64,000 nucleotides of DNA from CAG-177 sp003514385 (lineage in GTDB: Bacteria > Bacillota > Clostridia > Oscillospirales > Acutalibacteraceae), in NCBI GenBank assembly GCA_051920445.1, contig JBPPLN010000001.1, forward strand, positions 62,001-126,000, written 5' to 3'. Under the pieces are notes generated by a model that was not told the origin of the DNA, did not search any database, and saw only the letters and a program-made list of their open reading frames with translations. A program made the position numbers and the translations under genes. Shown here in pieces: positions 16,289-25,368 of this stretch (positions within the stretch are counted from its first letter, which is position 1; each line of letters opens with the position of its first letter).

Positions 16289-17761
16289 GTGAAAAAAATC
16301 GGCGGCATAACAAAACGATGGCTGAAAGATATATTCAGCGTCATTTTGGTGCTCGTGCTCTCCGTTTCGGTCGCGGCCTGTCTCTTTATAAGAACTTATT
16401 ACTATACATCGATAAAAAATGTGCTCGAGACTAACTCGGGCGAACTTATAACCACTTTCTTTAATATTTACGGCGCAAACAGCGAAGACGGATTTGCGAT
16501 TGCCGGCAGAGAGTTTATCGAAAACTGCGGTATGCTCGATCTAATGGAGATATGGATAATCGACAACAGCGGAAATGTGCTCTTGTCCTCAAGCGGATTT
16601 GAAGTCTCACCTCAGCAGAATATGCCGGATTTTATCGAGGCGATGAATTCGGCTTCCGGAAAAGCTACTTGGGTCGGAAAGCTCAGCACCGGCGAAAAGA
16701 TAATGGCAATGACCGAGTCGGTTATGAATACCGACGGCACGGCTGCGGGCGCTATAAGATATATTGTCTCACTCGAAGATGTCGATTCGCAGATAGGCTT
16801 CTCGTGCCTTATAATCGGACTGATAGCCGCGGTTATCATTGCCGTATCAACGATACTCGGACTTGTATTTACTCGGTCTATAGTAAGACCTCTGAGAAAT
16901 ATCGGCAATGTCGCGGGCAAAGTCGCGGACGGCGACCTCAGCGCCCGAATCGAAAACTACAAATACGATGATGAAATAGGTGAGCTCTGCGGCAAGATAA
17001 ATAACATGATTGATGAGCTCAACGATGCCGACAGGCTTAAAAATGACTTCATCTCGACCATATCGCATGAGCTCCGCACTCCGCTTACTTCCATAAAAGG
17101 CTGGGGCGAAACGCTTATGCAGGTCGGCGATACCGATCCTGCGCTGACAAAACGCGGCATGAGCGTTATAATCAGCGAGGCGTCGCGTCTCTCCGGCATG
17201 GTTGAAGAGTTACTTGATTTCTCAAAGATTCAGAGCAACCGCATGAATCTTCAACTCAAGAAGATAGATGTTCTTGCCGAACTCGATGAGACGGTGTTCA
17301 CATTCAGAGAGCGTGCCATAAAAGAGGGTATAGAGATAATATACAACGCCCCAGAGCTGCCCGCGCCGATGGAGGCGGACGAAGACAGAATACGTCAGGT
17401 ATTCATCAATATTTTTGACAACGCCATCAAATATAACTACCATGGCGGCAGAGTAATTGTGCTCGCTCAGATAACCAGCCCGACCGTGCTTGAAATATCA
17501 ATAAGCGATACAGGCAGAGGCATATCTCCGGAAAATCTTCCGCGAGTAAAAGAAAAGTTCTATAAAACGGACAATACCGTTGCGGGTTCGGGAATCGGAC
17601 TTGCCGTAGCGGATGAAATAGTCAAACTTCACGGAGGAACCCTCAATATCGACAGTATTCTCAACGAGGGAACCACCGTAACGATAACGCTGCCGATAGA
17701 AGCAGTGACCTATACAGACGAAAAGGAAGTACACGATGAAGAAGCAAAAAACTCAAACTAA
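16289..17761 (+). CDS. Membrane sensor histidine kinase
   Basis: 490 residues from a GTG start behind AAAGGGGG. Membrane segments at about 16-34 and 171-194 enclose a roughly 135-residue extracellular sensor domain. HAMP follows (195-247), then HisKA with phospho-acceptor His260 in SHELRTPL, then the ATPase with NAIKYN, DTGRGIS and GSGIGLAV. The partner regulator lies directly upstream and a lipoprotein starts the operon. The 3' end overlaps the DUF1385 gene by 26 bases. The layout resembles WalK/PhoR-type kinases, but no signal can be assigned. Confidence 0.93.
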   Translation: MKKIGGITKRWLKDIFSVILVLVLSVSVAACLFIRTYYYTSIKNVLETNSGELITTFFNIYGANSEDGFAIAGREFIENCGMLDLMEIWIIDNSGNVLLSSSGFEVSPQQNMPDFIEAMNSASGKATWVGKLSTGEKIMAMTESVMNTDGTAAGAIRYIVSLEDVDSQIGFSCLIIGLIAAVIIAVSTILGLVFTRSIVRPLRNIGNVAGKVADGDLSARIENYKYDDEIGELCGKINNMIDELNDADRLKNDFISTISHELRTPLTSIKGWGETLMQVGDTDPALTKRGMSVIISEASRLSGMVEELLDFSKIQSNRMNLQLKKIDVLAELDETVFTFRERAIKEGIEIIYNAPELPAPMEADEDRIRQVFINIFDNAIKYNYHGGRVIVLAQITSPTVLEISISDTGRGISPENLPRVKEKFYKTDNTVAGSGIGLAVADEIVKLHGGTLNIDSILNEGTTVTITLPIEAVTYTDEKEVHDEEAKNSN

Positions 17762-18767
17762 ATACGGCTCCGTCGGCGGTCAGGCGCTGATGGAAGGCAT
17801 AATGATGAACGGACCCAAGGGCAAGGCAATGGCGCTCAGAATGCCCGACGGCAGTATCTCGGTCGAGAAAAAGACATTCAATTCAATTAAAGATAAGAAT
17901 AAATTCTTCGCTCTGCCGATGATACGCGGCATAGTCAATTTTGTCGAAGCTCTTATTTTCGGCTACAGATGTCTTATGGAATCAGCTGAAAAGACCGGAA
18001 TGGATCTCGGCGAGGAAGGGGAAAATATGTCGAAGCTCGACCGCTGGATAACCGATCACTTCGGTGAAAAAATGATGAATGTCATCGGCGCGATATCAAT
18101 GGTACTCGGCTTCGCGCTTGCATTTGCGCTGTTTGTGTGGATGCCGTCGTTCCTGTTTGATTTGATAAATAAATGGACCGGCGAGCACATCTCAATGCTC
18201 CGCACCATATTTGAGGGCTTGCTCAGAATAATCATATTTGTCGTCTATATGGTGGCAGTCTCCAAAATGAAAGAGATAAAGCGCGTCTATATGTATCACG
18301 GCGCAGAACATAAGTCGATATTCTGCTATGAGAGCGGCGAAGAGATGACGGTCGAAAATGTCAGAAAACAGAGCCGTTTTCATCCGCGCTGCGGCACGAG
18401 CTTTATCTTTGTTATGATAATACTCAGCATTTTAGTCTCGTCTTTAGTAGCGTTGGCTTTCCCGGCTCTTACGCATATTCGCCCCGTGTGGATCTGTGTC
18501 AAGGTGCTCATAATGCCGATAGTTATGGGACTCGGCTATGAGTTCATCAGATACGCCGGCAGGCACGACAATCTTTTTGTCAAGATACTTTCGGCTCCCG
18601 GACTTTGGATGCAGCGCATAACCACTGCAGAGCCCGACGACAGCATGATAGAGGTCGGAATAGCGGCGATAAACGCAGTTGTTCCTCACCCGGAGGAGAA
18701 AAAAGAGAATATCGAAGAAGTCGACGAGACCGAAAACATATCCGAAGAGAACGGAGAAGAAAACTGA
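17736..18767 (+). CDS. DUF1385 membrane protein (YqhQ family)
   Basis: 343 residues opening with the family signature GGQALMEGIMMNGP and carrying YHGAEHK near the middle, with several hydrophobic segments between about residues 110 and 280. The acidic tail (roughly 310-343) is not a membrane part. AAGGAAG lies 7 bases before the ATG inside the histidine kinase gene, indicating coupled translation. DUF1385 genes commonly sit near prmC and prfA in Firmicutes, and prmC follows here. A metal-dependent membrane enzyme is sometimes suspected from the HGAEH motif, but no function is established. Confidence 0.85.
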   Translation: MKKQKTQTKYGSVGGQALMEGIMMNGPKGKAMALRMPDGSISVEKKTFNSIKDKNKFFALPMIRGIVNFVEALIFGYRCLMESAEKTGMDLGEEGENMSKLDRWITDHFGEKMMNVIGAISMVLGFALAFALFVWMPSFLFDLINKWTGEHISMLRTIFEGLLRIIIFVVYMVAVSKMKEIKRVYMYHGAEHKSIFCYESGEEMTVENVRKQSRFHPRCGTSFIFVMIILSILVSSLVALAFPALTHIRPVWICVKVLIMPIVMGLGYEFIRYAGRHDNLFVKILSAPGLWMQRITTAEPDDSMIEVGIAAINAVVPHPEEKKENIEEVDETENISEENGEEN

Positions 18768-18807
18768 TATAAGCTTTCTTGAAACATTCTGAAAGGGGAT
18801 ATAAGCC

Positions 18808-19650
18808 ATGACAGCTGAACAGGTACTCAGAACGGCGGAGGAGAAGCTCAGGGCAGCACAGATAGAAAATGCATCATTTGATGCGTCCTGTCTTGTTGAA
18901 AATATCACCGGGCTTTCGCGAACGAAAATAATGCTTTGCGACGATGATATTGCCGATGAGCAGGCTGAACTTGTTGAGCGTGCGGTTTTGCGCCGTATAT
19001 CCGGCGAACCGCTTCAGTATATCCTCGGCGAATGGGACTTCTTCGGCAGAACGTTTGAAGTCGGCGAGGGCGTGCTCGTCCCGCGACCCGAGACGGAATT
19101 GCTTGTTGAGCTGGCGCTTGAGAAGCTTCGCAATGTCAGATATCCGGTGGTGTTCGATCTCTGCGCCGGAAGCGGATGTGTCGGGCTTACGATTGCCGCC
19201 GAGCGGCCGGATGCCCATGTGTGGCTTTTTGAAAAATACGACGAAGCTTTTCACTATCTCAAACGCAATATCAAAAAGCTCGGGCTTACAAACGTGCAGG
19301 CGGTTCAGCATGATATAACTCTCGGTTACGACGACAAAATCTTCGAAACGCCTGATCTTATAGTTTCAAATCCGCCTTATCTCAGAACGGATGAACTCGG
19401 CGGACTTTCAACAGAGGTCATGCACGAGCCTGTCACTGCGCTTGACGGCGGGACGGACGGCGTCGATTTCTATCGTATAATTGCTTCACGCTGGCTGCCG
19501 AATGTCAATAAACACGGCGGAATAATCTTTGAATGCGACCCGTCGCAGACGCTTAAAATTGCAGATATGCTCATGCCGTATGCAATGCGGGTGAAAATCG
19601 TAACTGATATATTCGGACTTCAGCGTGCCGTATATGCAGACATATTCTGA
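18808..19650 (+). CDS. prmC: Peptide chain release factor N5-glutamine methyltransferase
   Basis: 280 residues, full length. PrmC methylates the Gln of the GGQ motif in release factors 1 and 2. Visible are EPLQYILGEWDFFGRTF and VLVPRPETE of the N-terminal part, the SAM-binding motif DLCAGSGCVGL and the catalytic NPPY. AAAGGGGA precedes the ATG. prfA, often adjacent in Firmicutes, is not in the window. Confidence 0.95.
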   Translation: MTAEQVLRTAEEKLRAAQIENASFDASCLVENITGLSRTKIMLCDDDIADEQAELVERAVLRRISGEPLQYILGEWDFFGRTFEVGEGVLVPRPETELLVELALEKLRNVRYPVVFDLCAGSGCVGLTIAAERPDAHVWLFEKYDEAFHYLKRNIKKLGLTNVQAVQHDITLGYDDKIFETPDLIVSNPPYLRTDELGGLSTEVMHEPVTALDGGTDGVDFYRIIASRWLPNVNKHGGIIFECDPSQTLKIADMLMPYAMRVKIVTDIFGLQRAVYADIF

Positions 19651-19670
19651 AGCGGAAAGGAATTTAATCA

Positions 19671-20384
19671 ATGATCTTATCTCTCCTGAGAAACGGATTT
19701 TCAATAGATGTGCTTATAGGCTTGTGCGCAAGCGCGTTTGTTGTGTTCTGCACTATGCCGATACATGAGTACGCCCATGCACTTGTCGCGACAAAGCTCG
19801 GCGACGACACCCCGAGGCTCAGCGGGCGACTGACCCTCAATCCCATGGCGCATATTGATATTCTCGGCGCCGCAATGATATTGCTCGTCGGTTTCGGCTA
19901 TGCAAAGGCTGTGCCGGTGAACCCGCGAAATTTCAAGAATCCCAAGGCAGGTATGGCGCTGACAGCGGCTGCAGGTCCGATTTCGAACCTTTTAATGTCG
20001 ATTATCTTTATCCTGCTGTCGAATGTCGCGTTCATTGTCTATTGCAATACGAACGACTCTACCGTCGCGAAAGTAACTTTTCTGTTCTTTTTCTATGCCG
20101 CGATGATAAATATCAGTCTTGCGGTTTTCAATCTTATTCCGATTCCGCCGCTTGACGGCTCGCGTATAATAGGACTCTTTATTCCGAACAAAGTATACTA
20201 TCAGATAATGAAATATGAACGTTATATCATAATGGTCGTATTTCTTCTGCTTGCGTTCGGCTGGCTCTCGACTCCGCTGTCGTGGCTTACCGATAAAGTT
20301 CTCTATGGTATATCATGGCTTGTTTCAAAGCCGTTCGGCGAATACGGCGATATGTTCATGCAGATAGTTTCATCCGCAATGTGA
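19671..20384 (+). CDS. Site-2-protease family (M50) membrane metalloprotease
   Basis: 237 residues with about five membrane segments. The zinc motif is HEYAH near residue 32, and PIPPLDGSRI near residue 160 supplies the third metal ligand region. The family cleaves membrane-embedded helices; this short form without PDZ is the type often found beside scpA in clostridia. AAAGGAA precedes the start and scpA begins 8 bases after the stop. The substrate is unknown. Confidence 0.88.
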   Translation: MILSLLRNGFSIDVLIGLCASAFVVFCTMPIHEYAHALVATKLGDDTPRLSGRLTLNPMAHIDILGAAMILLVGFGYAKAVPVNPRNFKNPKAGMALTAAAGPISNLLMSIIFILLSNVAFIVYCNTNDSTVAKVTFLFFFYAAMINISLAVFNLIPIPPLDGSRIIGLFIPNKVYYQIMKYERYIIMVVFLLLAFGWLSTPLSWLTDKVLYGISWLVSKPFGEYGDMFMQIVSSAM

Positions 20385-20391
20385 GGTTTTT

Positions 20392-21102
20392 ATGGAGAAT
20401 CTTTCTTATAAAATTGAATCTTTTGAGGGCCCGATGGATCTCCTTCTGCACCTCATCAGCAAGCATAAGGTCAGGATCGAAGATGTTCCGATAATGGATC
20501 TCATCAACCAGTATCTTGATTATATGAAAAAACTTAAAGAAGAAAATCTCGAAGTCGCGAGCGAATTCCTTGAAATGGCGGCACGTTTGGTGTATATTAA
20601 GACTGTATCGCTTCTTCCCGTCCACGAGGAGGCGGACAGGCTCGCAGAAGAGCTCCGCGGCGAGCTCACAGAGTACCGCGACTGCCAGCTTATGGCGGGC
20701 AAGCTTGCGGAGCAGGCGAACGGATTCAACTTCTTTTCGCGTGAACCGCAGGAAATCGATGTCGATATGACATACACGAGGCTTCATGAGCCGTCCGAGC
20801 TTTACAAAGCTTATATGGCGGCAGTCGGAAAAGGCAAGCGCAAATTACCGCCGCCCGTTGAAGCTTTTTCGGGAATAATCGCAAAAAAGATAGTTTCAGT
20901 CTCGTCGAGGTTTTCTTATATACTCAGAAAACTCGGCAGGAACAAAAAGCAGAAATTCATATCTTTCTTCGAGCGTTCAACTTCGCGCTCGGAGATGGTC
21001 GCAACCTTTATGGCGATGCTCGCGCTCGTCAAGTCGAAAAAGGTTGAGATAAACGGTGACGGCGGCGATGCCGAAGTTACTTTGATAACGGACAGACGAT
21101 GA
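20392..21102 (+). CDS. scpA: Segregation and condensation protein A
   Basis: 236 residues with the kleisin N-terminal segment FEGPMDLLLHLI and a C-terminal winged helix. ScpA bridges SMC heads with ScpB in the condensin complex that organises the chromosome. TGAGGT lies before the ATG. The gene is 22 bases upstream of scpB, the conserved arrangement. Confidence 0.95.
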   Translation: MENLSYKIESFEGPMDLLLHLISKHKVRIEDVPIMDLINQYLDYMKKLKEENLEVASEFLEMAARLVYIKTVSLLPVHEEADRLAEELRGELTEYRDCQLMAGKLAEQANGFNFFSREPQEIDVDMTYTRLHEPSELYKAYMAAVGKGKRKLPPPVEAFSGIIAKKIVSVSSRFSYILRKLGRNKKQKFISFFERSTSRSEMVATFMAMLALVKSKKVEINGDGGDAEVTLITDRR

Positions 21103-21123
21103 GATTTTGAGGGGAGAATCAGC

Positions 21124-21801
21124 TTGACATTCAATCAGATGCGCGCTGCGGCGGAGGCTATACTTTTTGCGGCGGGCGAGCCGGTAGAAACGGCTAAAAT
21201 AGCTCAGGCTCTCGATATCGAGATAGAGGATGCCGAAACCGTGCTGCGCTCCTGTGCCGAACAGCTCGACGAGCGTGAGAGCGGCGTATGCCTTTTGAAG
21301 CTCGGCGAAAGATACCAGCTGTGCACGCGGCAGGAATACGCGGAGAATATCAGAAGCGTGCTCGATATGAAGCGCAATGTTCCGCTTTCTTCGGCGGCGT
21401 TTGAGGTGCTCGCGGTTGTAGCTTATAATCAGCCTGTCACCAAAGCGTATGTTGAACAGGTGCGCGGAGTGGATTGCTCGGGAGTTATATCTACATTGTG
21501 CCAAAAAGGTCTTGTTGAAGAAAAGGGCAGACTTGATCTTCCCGGCAGACCGCTGCTTTACGGTACCACCCCGGAGTTTCTCAAGTGCTTCTGCATCGAA
21601 TCTCTCTCTGAACTGCCGGAGCTTCCCGAGCGAGAGGAAAAGGAGCAGGAGCCCGAAAAGGAAGAGACAAAGACCTTTGAGGTTCCTGCGGAGGACGGCG
21701 CTGCACAGCCCGTTCAGCCTGAACCTGAAGAAGATGACGAGGACTTTGATTTCGACGAGTTCGATGTCGATGCAGGCGAGCTTGAAAATATGTATGAATA
21801 A
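21124..21801 (+). CDS. scpB: Segregation and condensation protein B
   Basis: 225 residues from a TTG start behind GAGGGGAG. Two winged-helix domains include AEAILFAAGEPVE and FEVLAVVAYNQPVTKAYVEQ. ScpB dimers bind ScpA and help SMC. The last 50 or so residues are a strongly acidic tail (EPEEDDEDFDFDEFD), longer than in many homologues. Confidence 0.94.
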   Translation: MTFNQMRAAAEAILFAAGEPVETAKIAQALDIEIEDAETVLRSCAEQLDERESGVCLLKLGERYQLCTRQEYAENIRSVLDMKRNVPLSSAAFEVLAVVAYNQPVTKAYVEQVRGVDCSGVISTLCQKGLVEEKGRLDLPGRPLLYGTTPEFLKCFCIESLSELPELPEREEKEQEPEKEETKTFEVPAEDGAAQPVQPEPEEDDEDFDFDEFDVDAGELENMYE

Positions 21802-21816
21802 TCAGGAGGTGTTAGT

Positions 21817-22509
21817 TTGACAGCTCTTTACATAATATTGGGCATTATCGCGCTTATAGTTATCCTGTTTTCGATAAAGGTTAGCGTGACTGCCGAATAT
21901 GCCGATTCGTTTTCTCTCGATGTGCAGTGGCTTTTTATAAAGCTGCATATCTTCCCGCAGACCGAGGAACAGAAAGCGAAGAGAGAAGCAAAAAAAGCAA
22001 AGAAAGAAGAAAAAAAGAAGAAAAAGAAAAAGCCCGAGGAAGAAAAGAAAGAGGAGAACAAACTCTCCGAACCCAAGAAAAACATCTTCAAAGAGTTCTA
22101 TGAGAACCAGGGCTTCGGCGCAACGGTCGAGCTTATTCAGACCGCGGCGGCTCAGCTCGGCGGCTTTATGGGCAGCATATACAGAGCCTTTGTCATAGAA
22201 AATCTGAAGCTCCTTTTGAAAGTCAGCTCCGGAGACGATGCGGCTCAGAATGCCATAAAATACGGCAAAGTGTGTTCGGCGGTCTATCCTTCAATGGGCT
22301 TTATATGCTCGAATATGAAGGTCAAAAAATATGAGGTGAATGTTGTTCCCGACTTCATCTCGCAGGAGAATAAAGCTCAGTTTGCGCTCTCGCTCTCCGT
22401 CAGACCCATAAAGCTTACGAACGCGGTAGTTGTTCTTGCGTTCAGGCTTTTGTTCAAGGTGCTTTTGAAGCTGCTCAAGGGCAGTAAAAAGAAAAATAAA
22501 TCTGTTTGA
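21817..22509 (+). CDS. DUF2953 family membrane protein
   Basis: 230 residues from a TTG at 21817 set by AGGAGGTG. It has an N-terminal hydrophobic helix, a striking Lys/Glu block of about 40 residues (near 50-90) and a region typical of DUF2953 (YGKVCSAVYPSMG), ending in a hydrophobic segment. Homologues are found between scpB and ytfJ in spore formers, which suggests a sporulation role; none is proven. ytfJ follows by 26 bases. Confidence 0.8.
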   Translation: MTALYIILGIIALIVILFSIKVSVTAEYADSFSLDVQWLFIKLHIFPQTEEQKAKREAKKAKKEEKKKKKKKPEEEKKEENKLSEPKKNIFKEFYENQGFGATVELIQTAAAQLGGFMGSIYRAFVIENLKLLLKVSSGDDAAQNAIKYGKVCSAVYPSMGFICSNMKVKKYEVNVVPDFISQENKAQFALSLSVRPIKLTNAVVVLAFRLLFKVLLKLLKGSKKKNKSV

Positions 22510-22535
22510 AATCCCAATGAAAGGCGGACTTTAAA

Positions 22536-22949
22536 ATGAAAGAACAGTCAGCATCCGGAATTCTCGGAACTTCAATCGAAAAGATAAAGGATCTTGTTGA
22601 TGTCAGCACGATCATCGGCGATCCTATGGATCTGGGCGACGGCATAAAGATCATTCCCGTCTCTAAGGTATCCTATGGTTTCGCGTCGGGCGGTTCTGAC
22701 TTTCCGTCGAAGTCGAACGCCGAGCTCTTCGGCGGCGGCGGCGGAGCAGGCATCACCATCACTCCTATCGCATTCATCGTTGTCAACAACGGCGAGGTCA
22801 GCATCAAACATATCTCGACCGAGGAAGGCTCTATCGAGAGAACCATCGGCATGATTCCTGATGTTGTCAACAGTGTCACAGATGTTGTCAACAAGTTCGT
22901 TGACGGCAAGGGCAAGAAGACCGAGGAGAACCTCGAAGGATTATATTGA
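22536..22949 (+). CDS. ytfJ: Sporulation protein YtfJ (GerW family)
   Basis: 137 residues. The family core is seen in GDPMDLGDGIKIIPVSKVSYGF and the glycine-rich GGGGGAGITITPIAFI. In Bacillus subtilis the protein is made in the forespore and is needed for normal germination. A TGAAAGGCGG site precedes the ATG. Its presence supports a sporulating host. Confidence 0.92.
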   Translation: MKEQSASGILGTSIEKIKDLVDVSTIIGDPMDLGDGIKIIPVSKVSYGFASGGSDFPSKSNAELFGGGGGAGITITPIAFIVVNNGEVSIKHISTEEGSIERTIGMIPDVVNSVTDVVNKFVDGKGKKTEENLEGLY

Positions 22950-22961
22950 TTTTTTTCCTGC

Positions 22962-23005
22962 ACACCGCATATTCATTATCAGTAACGGATGATGAATGGC
23001 GGTGT
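22962..23005 (+). other. Hairpin between ytfJ and the carboxypeptidase gene, covering possible start codons
   Basis: Arms beginning ACACCGC (22962-22968) and ending GCGGTGT (22999-23005) pair almost fully through TATTCATTATC/GATGATGAAT. The 3' arm holds the ATG at 22996. A short T-rich tail (GTTTG) follows. It may be a weak terminator for ytfJ or a structure that limits initiation of the next gene. Confidence 0.5.
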
Positions 23006-23010
23006 GTTTG

Positions 23011-24177
23011 GTGAATTTAAGACCGGTTGCTTTTGTGACTGCTGTTTTTACGGTGGCCTGTTTTGTATTGTCCGGGCTGACGGTATTTGCCCAGCCGGAT
23101 GTTTCGGCTTCGTGCGCGGCGATTATGGTCGCCGAGACGGGCGAGCTTATCTACGGCAAAAACGAGCATGACAGGCGCTCCATGGCGAGCACAACGAAGA
23201 TAATGACTTCACTTCTCGCAATAGAAGCGCTGACCCCGCAGAGAAGGATAACCGTCAGCGCTGATATGCTAAACGTCGAGGGCACTTCGATGGGGCTTCT
23301 TCCGGGAGACACAGTTACCCTTGAGGGGCTTGTCTACGGAATGCTCCTGCAATCAGGCAACGATGCCGCGAATGTTACTGCAATAACGCTCGGTGGCAAT
23401 GTTGAAAATTTCGTTTCAATGATGAACAAGCGCGCCGGGGAAATCGGCATGAATGATACGCATTTTGAGACTCCGTCCGGGCTTGATTCAAAGGAACACT
23501 ATTCGACGGCATATGATATGGCTATGCTCGGATGCACAGCTATCAAAAATCCTGAATTTGCCGCCGTTTGTTCGCAAAAAAGTGCCGTCGTGTGCTACGG
23601 CAATCCGCCGTATCGCCGCACGCTTACGAACCACAACCGTCTGCTTCGTATATATGATGACGCAGTCGGAATAAAAACCGGTTTTACAAAAAAGAGCGGA
23701 CGATGTCTTGTCTCTGCGGCTCGACGTGACGGCGTTACGCTTGTTGCCGTGACACTCAATGCGCCGGACGACTGGAACGACCATTCAAAAATGCTTGAAT
23801 TCGGCTTTTCGGTTGTTGAACGGCATGAAGCGGACACTGATATGTCCGCAGTTTCATTAAAAATTGCGGGCGGGGAAAGTGAAAGTGTGTCACTGAAGCT
23901 ATCAAGACCGCTCCGATATATCTCAAGAAAAGGCAAATCGGCGCGGACAGAGCAGGAAATAAGCCTGAAAAAGTTTGAATATGCACCGATAGAAGAAAAT
24001 ACGGTGGTTGGCTCGGTTGAACTTATAATTGACGGCAATGTAGTAGACCGGGCGGAAATTCTGACGGCGGGCGGGGTTCAGATACGAAAGATTGTTCCCA
24101 AAGAGCCCCAAAAAGAAAAAAGCCGAATAAAAAAGCTAATTGAAAAAATAAAGAACATTCTCAGAAATTGGATGTGA
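23011..24177 (+). CDS. D-alanyl-D-alanine carboxypeptidase (PBP5/DacF type)
   Basis: About 388 residues from a GTG at 23011, which has GGCGGTG 6 bases upstream and gives a normal signal peptide (ending near VFA); an ATG at 22996 lies inside a hairpin. The penicillin-binding motifs are complete: SMASTTK (SxxK), SGN (SxN) and KTG in GIKTGFT. The enzyme trims the terminal D-Ala of peptidoglycan stem peptides outside the cell. The C-terminal part ends in a basic amphipathic stretch that may attach to the membrane. Its position after ytfJ suggests a DacB/DacF-like role in spore cortex, not proven. Confidence 0.92.
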   Translation: MNLRPVAFVTAVFTVACFVLSGLTVFAQPDVSASCAAIMVAETGELIYGKNEHDRRSMASTTKIMTSLLAIEALTPQRRITVSADMLNVEGTSMGLLPGDTVTLEGLVYGMLLQSGNDAANVTAITLGGNVENFVSMMNKRAGEIGMNDTHFETPSGLDSKEHYSTAYDMAMLGCTAIKNPEFAAVCSQKSAVVCYGNPPYRRTLTNHNRLLRIYDDAVGIKTGFTKKSGRCLVSAARRDGVTLVAVTLNAPDDWNDHSKMLEFGFSVVERHEADTDMSAVSLKIAGGESESVSLKLSRPLRYISRKGKSARTEQEISLKKFEYAPIEENTVVGSVELIIDGNVVDRAEILTAGGVQIRKIVPKEPQKEKSRIKKLIEKIKNILRNWM

Positions 24178-24182
24178 ATCAT

Positions 24183-24938
24183 TTGTCAGATGACAGAATA
24201 AGACTTCAGAAATATATGTCCGAATGCGGCGTTGCGTCGCGAAGAAAATCGGAGGAGCTTATTGCAAAAGGTGCTGTTAAAGTCAACGGCGTTGTTGCAA
24301 AGATAGGTGACTCTGTAGATCCGAAGCGCGATATAATAACGCTCAACGGCAAAAAAATAGAAAATAAAACGGTTGCAAAATATATTATGCTTCACAAGCC
24401 TCGCGGCTTTGTCACAACTATGAGCGATGAGCTCGGGCGCAGATGTGTGGCGTCGCTTGTCGAAGATGCAGGCGAGAGAGTTTATCCGATAGGCAGGCTC
24501 GACAGGAACTCCGAGGGCTTGCTTTTGCTGACTAATGACGGAGAATTTGCAAACGCCGTAATGCACCCGTCAAAGCACGTCGCGAAAGTCTACAGAGTTA
24601 CCATAAGACCGGACATATCCGACGAGCAGATAGCTGCTATGAACGACGGAATGATGATTGACGGCAGAATGACCGCTCCGGCGCAGGTGATGGTGCTCGA
24701 AAAGCGCGACGACAGAGCGGTTATAGAAATAGTGCTTTTCGAGGGCAGAAACAGGCAGATAAGAAGAATGTGCGAGGAGCTCGGAATCGAGGTCGCACGC
24801 CTCAAGAGAACCGCGATAGCCGGTGTCAAGCTCGGCATGCTTCCCCAGGGCAAGTGGCGCGAGCTGACCCCGCAGGAGGTTTCGCATATACTTTCGGCTG
24901 CCGGCGCAAAGTCGAACAAAAAGGAGAAAAGAAGATAA
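24183..24938 (+). CDS. rluB: Ribosomal large subunit pseudouridine synthase B
   Basis: About 251 residues. The S4 RNA-binding domain (RLQKYMSECGVASRRKSEELI) comes first, then the RsuA/RluB catalytic domain with GRLDRNSEGLLLLTNDGE carrying the catalytic Asp. TTG at 24183 is preferred because GGATGTG lies 6 bases before it; TTG 24168 and GTG 24174 overlap the carboxypeptidase stop and are alternatives. The order carboxypeptidase-rluB matches Bacillus, except that spmA and spmB are missing between them. Confidence 0.92.
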   Translation: MSDDRIRLQKYMSECGVASRRKSEELIAKGAVKVNGVVAKIGDSVDPKRDIITLNGKKIENKTVAKYIMLHKPRGFVTTMSDELGRRCVASLVEDAGERVYPIGRLDRNSEGLLLLTNDGEFANAVMHPSKHVAKVYRVTIRPDISDEQIAAMNDGMMIDGRMTAPAQVMVLEKRDDRAVIEIVLFEGRNRQIRRMCEELGIEVARLKRTAIAGVKLGMLPQGKWRELTPQEVSHILSAAGAKSNKKEKRR

Positions 24939-24939
24939 A

Positions 24940-25278
24940 ATGCTTGAATTCAAGCCTTTTGATATAGATTCAAAAACTTACGGTTATCGTGCCGAGGAAA
25001 ACGGCGAAAAAATCGGCGAATGCATATTCTCGCTCGACGGAACCTATGCGGAGATTTTGAGCATAAAGACCCGCGACTCGGACAGGCTCGTTGCGGAGGG
25101 GCTTGTACGCAGCGCGCTGAATTTTGCCGCAAATCGCAATGCTTATATGGCGCGAGCGAATGTCGGCAGAGTTGAAAAAGAACCGTTTATAACTCTCGGT
25201 TTTGAAGAGAAAAACGGCTTTTATGAGTCCGATATACCGTCCGCTCTTACGGGTAGCTGCGGTCACTGCGCCAAATAA
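24940..25278 (+). CDS. Small GNAT-like protein with Cys-rich end, function unknown
   Basis: 112 residues beginning 2 bases after rluB. The pattern GECIFSLDGTYAEILSIKTRD followed by a helix (VAEGLVRSALNFAANRN) looks like a minimal GNAT acetyltransferase fold, but the acetyl-CoA loop is not clear. The C-terminus ends GSCGHCAK, a CxxC that could bind metal or be a redox site. It ends the transcript that began at 14138. I cannot assign a substrate. Confidence 0.7.
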   Translation: MLEFKPFDIDSKTYGYRAEENGEKIGECIFSLDGTYAEILSIKTRDSDRLVAEGLVRSALNFAANRNAYMARANVGRVEKEPFITLGFEEKNGFYESDIPSALTGSCGHCAK

Positions 25279-25300
25279 CCCTTTTTATGCGCTTCACATA

Positions 25301-25330
25301 TTGACAAATGTATGCTTAAACTGATAAAAT
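25301..25330 (+). promoter_or_regulatory. Promoter of the yicC-remA-gmk-rpoZ-priA run
   Basis: TTGACA (25301-25306, perfect) and TAAAAT (25325-25330) are 18 bases apart, 39 bases before yicC. The spacer has no terminator-like hairpin, so read-through from upstream is possible. Confidence 0.7.
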
Positions 25331-25368
25331 AAAATGATTTAAAAGACCGACGAAAAGGAGTCCTTCCG

